Source of the DNA: Bog-159 sp050008575
Lineage (GTDB): Bacteria; Acidobacteriota; Terriglobia; Bryobacterales; Bryobacteraceae
NCBI GenBank assembly: GCA_050008575.1
Contig: JBEKMJ010000004.1
Location: 1-64,000 of the forward strand
Length of the DNA stretch: 64,000 bases
Direction: 5' to 3'
Positions 44,117 to 50,474 of the stretch are shown piece by piece. A program made the position numbers and the translations under genes. How positions within the stretch are numbered: the first letter of the stretch is position 1; each line of letters starts with the position of its first letter. The notes below the pieces were generated by a model. That model had not been told where the DNA came from. It saw only the letters and a program-made list of their open reading frames with translations, and ran no database searches.

Positions 44117-44317
44117 TCAGGAGTCCGAAGTGCGCGGCCGCGACCGGCGCGGCTGGCTCTCCAGGCGAGTCGTCGGTTTCTTTTTGATCGGGGGCCACGC
44201 CACCGTAGCCTTCGTAAGATAGGTCTTGCCGAGGGGCGGCATATCCGAGTAGTCGATATCGGCATCCTTCATACGATCAAGTCTCGCCAAGTCGCTTGCG
44301 ATAGATTTCTTGCTCAT
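44117..44317 (-). pseudogene. Truncated BrnA-like antitoxin
   Basis: 66-aa product. The first half SDLARLDRMKDADIDYSDMPPL and KATVAWPP matches BrnA/DUF4415-type antitoxins, but the DNA-binding ribbon-helix-helix half (normally KKQ-T-RLD onward) is replaced after KKKPTTRLE by an arginine/serine-rich end. No BrnT toxin gene is next to it. Its ATG overlaps the HNH gene stop by 4 nt (ATGA), so it is translated as the last gene of the cassette. Confidence 0.6.
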
Positions 44318-45330
44318 GCCGTGCTTATCAGGTCTCGGAAGAGCGTGACGATTTCTGTTCCGATGTCGGCTGGCTCACGCCCCAGCAGATCCTCAAGGTA
44401 GTTGTCAACGGTTGCAGTGTCGTCGGCGGGAGGATCGCTTCGTAGTATGACAATTGCCCAGCACAGAGCATGGAGCTGCCGTTCGTCGAAAGTGCCTGGC
44501 GGTTTTCCCCGTGCCCTCAGATCGCCGATTTCACTCAGCAATGTCCGAAGATCTGTCCAAAGCGAGTCGATCAAGTCCCTCATCTCCTCGGCAGCGTTCG
44601 GTAGGCGCTCGGGCGCTACCTCCTGCAAAACGGCTCTGGCGGCGAAGCTGTGCGGGCGGTGTCGCATGGCGCTTCGGCGGAGGTCGTCCCAGCGCCGGTC
44701 AACTGCGGCCCGTGCCGCGTCCCCGTACGCCCTGGATCGCTGGCTTCGCACTTCGGGATCGAGATTCAGGCCCAAAAGGTCGATGGCTTCCTGCACGCGC
44801 GATCGCTCGGCCGCGTTGAGGACCGGATTCGGGACCAGCTTGGCAGTGGCAGTGTCCCAATCGATTGTCAGCCACGCCTCCACAGGGTCTTCCGCCGGGT
44901 CCAATAGGACGCGCTTTTCCGCACCAATTGTGTCCCGAGTAGCGTAAGTGCACCGAGTGGCGCCGGGAAAAAGAGGAAAGGTCGCTTTCTTTCGGTAACG
45001 ATTGCAGACCGTGCAGCCGAGGAAGTAGTTCGAGCATTCATAGGCCAGCCACCAATAGCCCCCGTGAGCCTCGTCATCCTCCATGGCCCCTTTCGGTCGA
45101 AAGTGCTCAACATCCAGTCCGTCGATGCCGATCCCGCAATAAGCGCAGACTCTGCCCTGCATGGCATGCAGCGAGCCTTTGACATCGGTCTTCGTCCAAT
45201 GCCCGGAAAACGATGTCGGAGCGGTCCCGGTCCGTTCGTATTCCGCGCGGTCACTGAGACGCCTTCGACCAGCGAGCCCGCTGTCGGCCATCGTGGGAAC
45301 TGTGTATTGCGGTCGTCGCAACCGTCGCAT
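44314..45330 (-). CDS. HNH endonuclease, PtuB/TIGR02646-like
   Basis: 338-aa nuclease. The HNH site is seen as CAYCG (Cys62, Cys65), DVEHFRPKG (His76), then YECSNYFLGCTVCNR with Asn101 and the second zinc pair Cys106/Cys109. This arrangement and the helical C-terminal region match PtuB-type nucleases of the Septu and retron-associated defence systems. It starts 2 nt after the stop of an AAA ATPase gene of PtuA type, the usual partner, so I infer an anti-phage system. The nuclease gene itself is intact. Confidence 0.82.
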   Translation of the reverse strand: MRRLRRPQYTVPTMADSGLAGRRRLSDRAEYERTGTAPTSFSGHWTKTDVKGSLHAMQGRVCAYCGIGIDGLDVEHFRPKGAMEDDEAHGGYWWLAYECSNYFLGCTVCNRYRKKATFPLFPGATRCTYATRDTIGAEKRVLLDPAEDPVEAWLTIDWDTATAKLVPNPVLNAAERSRVQEAIDLLGLNLDPEVRSQRSRAYGDAARAAVDRRWDDLRRSAMRHRPHSFAARAVLQEVAPERLPNAAEEMRDLIDSLWTDLRTLLSEIGDLRARGKPPGTFDERQLHALCWAIVILRSDPPADDTATVDNYLEDLLGREPADIGTEIVTLFRDLISTA

Positions 45331-45332
45331 GT

Positions 45333-46528
45333 TCAGCGCTTCAGAGTCTTAAGGATCTCCTTGAACTCCGCAACCTGCTTCCCGGCGTCCTCTTCGTTCG
45401 TGGTAGGCGAGACACGCATCAGACGGGCCACCTCTGCGTCGTCCCTCCCGGCGCCGTTGTCCGACTTTCGGAGTTCCTCCGCCATGGCTGCCCCCATCGG
45501 CCTGGTTCCCATTAACCACTCGTATATTTGGTCCGACGTAAAGCCGAGGATCTGCCTGTCCAGTTCGCGGACGTTTCCGTCGCGGTCGCGATCGAGCGCA
45601 ATGATTTCGTTTGCGTCGAAGTTGGCGAGCACCAAAGGGGAATGTGTTGTCACGATGAATTGCACCTTCGGAAGAGCTTTTCGGAGTCGGGGAACCAACT
45701 CCCGTTGCAGGCTCGGGTGCAGATGAAGGTCAATTTCATCGATCAGCACGATCGCGTGGATATCGGCGGGGTTGGCGTTCGCAGCCAAATCCGGCTTTTT
45801 CTCGCACCAGAAGGCGCACAGGTCCGCCATCCAGGCAGCCGCAGAACGAAAACCGTCCGGTAGATCGATAGCCTCGACGAGGTCCGTGTCTGCGACGGTG
45901 AAGCGGATTCCGGGAACGGTCATTGCGAACTGCAACTCGGGGCCGAGCACCTGCCGAACGAGGTTCTGGAAGATCTCCACGAAAGGCTTACTCGCCGGTT
46001 GTCGTCCCATCAGAACGTCGCTGCCTGCCAGTTGGCTGAGGGGATCAAACAATGTGATCAGGTGACGGGCGTCCGGGCTGAGGTTCTCACTGCCGGAATC
46101 GATCCGGGGAGAGAGATTCCGCGTGGCGCCGTAGCCGGCGATCACTAGTTGCCGGACTCGGTTCCACGATGGGGCGGGTGCGGGCGGGGCGAGGGGCGGT
46201 CCCCCGGTTGTCACAATCCGTCCCTCGTCGATGTCCAACCGCAAGGGGATCAATCGATCAGGCTCCGGCGCCCTTAGTACGGCTTCGACTCCGGCCCGCA
46301 TTTGATTGAATAGGTCCACGAGCCGGCGCATGCGCCTGAGCCGCTCACCGCCCAGTTCGAGAGCTAGTGGGTACCCCAGCAGCACAACACCAAGCGTTGT
46401 AAGACACTCGACTTCCCGGCTCCGTTGATGCCAGCAATGCAGGTCCACCGCCCTTCCAGGCTCGATTGTCGGTCGAAGCGCAGTTCGAGGCGTTCGAAGC
46501 AACGGAAATTCGTCAGACGAAGCGATCC
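45333..46528 (-). pseudogene. PtuA-like AAA ATPase with broken reading frame
   Basis: AAA_21-type ATPase. The C-terminal 370 residues are open: VLIDEIDLHLHP (Walker B) and QFIVTTHSPLVL are intact. The N-terminal part SLRLTNFRCFERLEL and Walker A GINGAGKSS (46406-46432) lie in a different frame; one missing base near 46395-46400 would join GKSSVLQ to LGVVLLGYPLALELGG. Also, no ATG, GTG or TTG occurs in the Walker A frame between the upstream stop at 46604 and Walker A; only CTG 46516 is available. So the gene is broken, uses a rare start, or contains sequence errors. The 5' end is approximate. Confidence 0.72.
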
Positions 46529-46800
46529 ACGTAGACGCCGGTCGAAAAGAGACTGGCGATCGTCTGTCTGATGAACGCGTAGGCGTTCAGAGAGTTCTGC
46601 TCCTCAATGCCAAAGAACTCTCGGGTCCAGTGAAAGTCATTTGGTCCCCAGATTGTGATATGCCAGGACGGAGAATCCTGGTTTTCGTGAATCTGTACTC
46701 GCCAATCTCCATTCCGCGCACCAAGGGCGTCCAGGACAGCCTCTTGCAACGCGACACGGGCCGCAGGATCAGGAAGGTTGTTGGAAACTCGGACCGCCAT
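46513..46800 (-). CDS. Small protein upstream of PtuA-like ATPase
   Basis: 95-aa protein of unknown family, from ATG 46800 (MAVRVSNNLPDPAARVALQ). It contains a compact alpha/beta pattern: VALQEAVLDALGARNGDW, then WRVQIHENQDSPSWHITIWG, then YAFIRQTIASLF. The 3' end overlaps the 5' end of the ATPase. Third component of the ATPase-HNH cassette by position; it could be a regulator, specificity factor or unrelated. Confidence 0.6.
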   Translation of the reverse strand: MAVRVSNNLPDPAARVALQEAVLDALGARNGDWRVQIHENQDSPSWHITIWGPNDFHWTREFFGIEEQNSLNAYAFIRQTIASLFSTGVYVDRFV

Positions 46801-46819
46801 GAACGTATGGTAGCGCGCT

Positions 46820-47116
46820 CTACCCGCCGGCGATGGCACCCACGATCAAGAACGGTTCCTCTCCCGAAGCGACGGCTGAGGGCAGCGGGGCGTCCGGCGG
46901 CGCATGCGACAGATCCTCCTGGCAGGCGAAGAAGCGCACGAAGGGGCGGCGCTGTTGCGTCACCTGATCGCGGATGGTCCCGCGCAGCGCCGGATAGCGG
47001 GCCTCCAGCGCGTCGAGGATCGCGCGCTGCGTGACTGGGCCCGCGACGTCGAGCTGCACTTCGCCCGAGATATGGGCCAGGTTCCGCAGATGCGCCGGGA
47101 GTTCGACGCGGATCAT
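46820..47116 (-). CDS. MoaD/ThiS family ubiquitin-like protein
   Basis: 98-aa sulfur-carrier fold protein: IRVELPAHLRNLAHISGEV at the N-terminus, RAILDALEARYPALRG, and the C-terminal IVGAIAGG ending in the Gly-Gly needed for thiocarboxylate or conjugation chemistry. ATG 47116 overlaps the stop of the BNR-repeat gene (ATGA). No MoaE or ThiG neighbour, so its acceptor pathway is unknown. This pairing with a BNR-repeat protein recurs in other bacteria, as far as I know. Confidence 0.82.
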   Translation of the reverse strand: MIRVELPAHLRNLAHISGEVQLDVAGPVTQRAILDALEARYPALRGTIRDQVTQQRRPFVRFFACQEDLSHAPPDAPLPSAVASGEEPFLIVGAIAGG

Positions 47117-48228
47117 GGCAGCGTCTGCACCTCGACCGACAGCACTGCCGGAAGATCGCGAACGATGGGCGCCCAATGGTTGCCGGCATCGGCCGACGCG
47201 TAGACCTGCCCGCCCGTGGTGCCGAAATACACGCCGCACTCGTCGAGCGAGTCGACGGCCATGGCATCGCGAAACACGTTCACGTAGCAGTCGCGTTGCG
47301 GCAGGCCATTGGTGAGCGGCTCCCACTCGTTGCCGCCGGTGCGGCTGCGGTACACGCGCAGCTTGCCCTCGGGCGGATAGTGCTCCGAATCGCTCTTGAT
47401 GGGGACGACGTAAACCGTGTCAGGCTCGTGAGCATGCACGTCGATGACGAAGCCGAAATCGACCGGCAGGTTGCCGCTGATCTTCCGCCACGAGTCGCCG
47501 GCATCGTCGCTGCGCATGACGTCCCAATGCTTCTGCATGAACAGCACGTCCGGGCGCGACGGATGCATGGCCACATGGTGGACGCAGTGGCCGACCTCGG
47601 CGGTAGGCTCGGGGATGGTCTTGGAGTACAGTCCACGGTTGATGGGCCGCCAGGTCTGGCCGCCGTCGCCGGTGCGGAACGCGCCCGCGGCGGAGATGGC
47701 GATATAGATGCGCCGCGGATCGGCCGGATCGAGAATGATGGTGTGCAGGCACATGCCGCCGGCGCCGGGCTGCCAGTGGGGACCGGAGCCGTGGCCGCGC
47801 AGTCCGGGGAGTTCGTGCCAGTTCTGGCCGCCGTCGGTCGAGCGGAAGATGGCGGCATCTTCAACGCCGGCGTAGACGGTATCGGGATCGGTGAGGGACG
47901 GTTCCAGATGCCAGACGCGCTTGAACTCCCAGGGGTGGGGCGTGCCGTCGTACCACTGGTGCGTGCCGGTGACGCCGTCGTACGCGAACTTGTTGCCCAC
48001 TGGAGTCCAAGTCCGGCCGCCGTCGTCGGAGCGCTGGATCAACTGTCCGAACCAGCCGCTGGACTGGGACGCATAGAGGCGATTGGGGTCGGCGGGCGAG
48101 CCTTTAATGTGGTACATTTCCCAGCCGCCGAAGTGCGGGCCGCCGACGTCCCATTGTTCGCGCTTGCCGTCGGATGTGAGGACGAATGCGCCTTTGCGGG
48201 TGCCTACCAGAACGCGTATTTTGCTCAT
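47113..48228 (-). CDS. BNR/sialidase-like beta-propeller protein
   Basis: 371-aa cytoplasmic propeller without signal peptide. Several Asp-box (BNR) motifs: SDDGGRTWTP, STDGGQNWHE, TGDGGQTWRP, SDDAGDSWRK, SADAGNHWAP. Sialidase catalytic residues are not evident. Family known as WD40/YVTN/BNR-like or exo-alpha-sialidase homologues of unknown activity. Coupled to the MoaD-like gene by a 4-nt overlap. Confidence 0.8.
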   Translation of the reverse strand: MSKIRVLVGTRKGAFVLTSDGKREQWDVGGPHFGGWEMYHIKGSPADPNRLYASQSSGWFGQLIQRSDDGGRTWTPVGNKFAYDGVTGTHQWYDGTPHPWEFKRVWHLEPSLTDPDTVYAGVEDAAIFRSTDGGQNWHELPGLRGHGSGPHWQPGAGGMCLHTIILDPADPRRIYIAISAAGAFRTGDGGQTWRPINRGLYSKTIPEPTAEVGHCVHHVAMHPSRPDVLFMQKHWDVMRSDDAGDSWRKISGNLPVDFGFVIDVHAHEPDTVYVVPIKSDSEHYPPEGKLRVYRSRTGGNEWEPLTNGLPQRDCYVNVFRDAMAVDSLDECGVYFGTTGGQVYASADAGNHWAPIVRDLPAVLSVEVQTLP

Positions 48229-48247
48229 CGTTTTCTCGTGGAATATT

Positions 48248-48619
48248 TCACCGGCTGAAGCCTGTGCTACCTGGCAATCCCTCGATTTCCAAGACTGGAC
48301 GGATTTCGACGGTGCCCTTGCGCGCGCCTGGAATGCGGGCGGCTATGTCGATGGCCTCGTCGAGATCTTTGGCGTCGACCAGGAAATAGCCGCCGAGTTG
48401 CTCGCGGGTCTCGGCAAAGGGACCGTCGGTGACGAGCCGTTTGCCGTCGCGCACCTGGACGCTGGTGGCTGTCGCGACAGGCTGCAGCGGGGCGGTGGCC
48501 AGGTACTGTCCGTTTCGCCGGAGCTGCTGCGCGAGCTCGGTCGACTCGGCGAAACAGCGCTGGCGTTCGGATTCGGTCCAGGCTTGTTCGCCGGTGTAGA
48601 TCAGCAACATGTATTTCAT
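48248..48619 (-). CDS. YCII-related (DGPF domain) protein
   Basis: 123-aa protein: MKYMLLIYTGEQAW, then VTDGPFAETREQLGGYFLVDAKD with the DGPF motif, and AARIPGARKGTVEIRPV. DGPF proteins accompany ECF42-type sigma factors and are their usual targets. ATG 48619 lies only 8 nt after a promoter-like CGAC element, suggesting a leaderless transcript. Divergent from the sigma gene. Confidence 0.9.
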   Translation of the reverse strand: MKYMLLIYTGEQAWTESERQRCFAESTELAQQLRRNGQYLATAPLQPVATATSVQVRDGKRLVTDGPFAETREQLGGYFLVDAKDLDEAIDIAARIPGARKGTVEIRPVLEIEGLPGSTGFSR

Positions 48620-48626
48620 AAGACTA

Positions 48627-48654
48627 TGTCGAACGGCGCGCGTTCGAATCGACA
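48627..48654. promoter_or_regulatory. Palindromic bidirectional ECF42-type promoter
   Basis: TGTCGA-N16-TCGACA. In each direction it reads a TGTCGA -35 element and a CGAC -10 element, as reported for ECF42 promoters (TGTCGA and CGWC). It lies between the divergent DGPF and sigma genes, so one palindrome could drive both. Confidence 0.6.
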
Positions 48655-48684
48655 TTCCAGGCTGAAAAACCAATATAATCGATT

Positions 48685-49941
48685 ATGCCCGCGGACGCCG
48701 CGAAGGCCGTCGAAGCGGTCTATCACTCGGATTGGGGTCTGATCGTCGCCACACTGATCGGGATCACCCGCGACTTCGATCTGGCCGAGGAAGCCGCGCA
48801 GGAAGCCTTCACCGCGGCGGTGGACCAATGGCCGATGTCCGGCATCCCCGAGTTCCCGCGCGCATGGATCATTCAGACGGCCCGGCACAAGGCTATAGAC
48901 CGCATCCGGCGCCAGGCCGTGTTGAAGGAGAAGCTGGAAACGTACGCCGCCGACGGGTTCGTGCGCGAGATTGAAGAACCGGATTACGACACCGACGAAA
49001 TCCACGACGACCGGCTTCGCCTGATTTTCACCTGTTGCCATCCAGCGCTGGCGCCGGAAGCGCAAGTGGCGCTGACGCTGCGTACGTTGTGCGGCCTGGA
49101 GACGGATGAGATTGCGCGCGCGTTCCTGGTGCCTGTGGCGACCATGGCGCAGAGGCTGGTGCGGGCGAAACGGAAGATCCGGGACGCCGGCATTCCGTAT
49201 AGCGTGCCGCAGACGAACGACATGGCGGATCGGCTGGACGCGGTGTTGACGGTCGTCTATCTGGTCTTCAACGAAGGCTACGCGGCCACGCGCGGCGGAC
49301 CGCTGGTACGGACCGATCTGTGCGCCGAAGCCATCCGGCTGGGGCGCCTGGTGCGGACGTTGACCGCTCCGCAGCCTCCAGCGGAAGCCAGCGCGCTACT
49401 GGCCCTGATGCTGCTGCACGACGCCCGCCGGGTGGCGCGTCTGGACGAGGCCGGGGATCTGGTGGTTCTGGAGGAACAGGATCGCAGCCGGTGGGACCGG
49501 CGGCAGATCGCCGAGGCTTTGCCGCTCGTGGACGAGGCGCTCGCCGGCGGACCGGGTCCGTACGCGTTGCAGGCGGCGATATCGGCGCTGCATTGCCGGG
49601 CGGCGCGCACCGAAGATACGGACTGGCCGCAGATCGTGCGGCTGTATGATGTGCTGGCACGGCTGCAACCGTCGCCGGTGGTGGCGCTGAATCGTGCGGT
49701 CGCGGTGGCTATGGCGAATGGTCCTGAGGCGGGGATCGAGATCGTTAACAGGCTGGCGGCGGCGAGCGATTTGGATGGCTATCATCTGCTGCATGCCGCG
49801 CGCGCCGATTTGCTGCGGCGGATGGGATCGTTCGCGGAGGCGGCGGAGAGCTACCGGCGTGCGCTGGAGTTGGTGACGAATGACAGCGAGCGGCGGTTTT
49901 TGGAGCGGCGGCTGCGGGAGGTGCAGGCGGCGAACCGATAG
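48685..49941 (+). CDS. ECF42-type RNA polymerase sigma factor
   Basis: 418-aa extracytoplasmic-function-type sigma factor with a long C-terminal extension. Region 2 spans about residues 10-75 (DFDLAEEAAQEAF, PRAWIIQTARHKAIDRIRR), region 4 about 110-170 (EIARAFLVPVATMAQRLVRAKRKI), then a roughly 230-residue TPR-like domain (ALQAAISALHCRA, AESYRRALELV). No anti-sigma gene is present; the C-terminal domain is thought to regulate such sigma factors. Partner gene encodes the DGPF protein. ATG 48685. Confidence 0.92.
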   Translation: MPADAAKAVEAVYHSDWGLIVATLIGITRDFDLAEEAAQEAFTAAVDQWPMSGIPEFPRAWIIQTARHKAIDRIRRQAVLKEKLETYAADGFVREIEEPDYDTDEIHDDRLRLIFTCCHPALAPEAQVALTLRTLCGLETDEIARAFLVPVATMAQRLVRAKRKIRDAGIPYSVPQTNDMADRLDAVLTVVYLVFNEGYAATRGGPLVRTDLCAEAIRLGRLVRTLTAPQPPAEASALLALMLLHDARRVARLDEAGDLVVLEEQDRSRWDRRQIAEALPLVDEALAGGPGPYALQAAISALHCRAARTEDTDWPQIVRLYDVLARLQPSPVVALNRAVAVAMANGPEAGIEIVNRLAAASDLDGYHLLHAARADLLRRMGSFAEAAESYRRALELVTNDSERRFLERRLREVQAANR

Positions 49942-49956
49942 CATGAATCAAGAGCG

Positions 49957-50474
49957 ATGAAACCAAGAGCGATTCTGCTGGCGTGCGTTGCGGCCGCCTG
50001 CGCATCCGCCCAAGTAATGCCAACGTTGCCGGGAACAACCAGTTCTGGCGGTATCGCCGTCGGTGATGTTACAGGGGACGGCTATCCCGATATAGTCTCC
50101 TCCGAAGGGTACATCGTCTTTGGTACGGCCAGCGGCGCCTCCCCGCCCGTCTCCTACGCGGTTGTAGACTTCCAAGGCACCCATGCCATTGGTCTGGTTC
50201 TGGCCGACTTGCGAACGAGCGGCCTGACGGATATCGTCACGGATTCGTATGGTGGCGTCTCAGTGATCCTGAGCCTGGGCAAAGGCAAATACGAGGACGG
50301 GGAGTGGACTGCGGCCGCCGATGGCGCGGACTGCGGTGTGACCGGAGACTCAATGGCGATGGCAAAGCGGATCTGGCCGTAATTACACCTTCCGGCATTT
50401 CCATCCTGTTGGGCACCGGCAACGCCCAAGCGCCGTTTAAAGCCGGGGCTATAGCCAGGCTAGTTGAAGGCTAG
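49957..50474 (+). pseudogene. FG-GAP/VCBS repeat protein, frameshifted
   Basis: Signal peptide ILLACVAAACASAQ, then FG-GAP repeats (GIAVGDVTGDGYPDIVS, LVLADLRTSGLTDIVT). The frame breaks after CGVTGD at about 50348-50352 and stops at 50382, while FNGDGKADLAVITPSGISIL continues in another frame to a stop at 50474. One missing base restores it. Only about 165 residues in all, so it is also short compared with typical family members. Convergent with the ADOP gene, overlapping its stop. Confidence 0.7.

Noticed and set aside
42624..44198. 524-aa minus-strand open frame opposite the ADOP permease
   Set aside because: Histidine/arginine-rich antisense shadow of the permease.
48639..48652. GTTCGAATC resembling a tRNA T-loop
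   Set aside because: No acceptor, D or anticodon arms fold around it, and the sequence is explained by the palindromic ECF42 promoter.
48674..48679. TATAAT directly before the sigma factor start
   Set aside because: It ends 5 nt from the ATG, too close to act as a -10 box for that gene.
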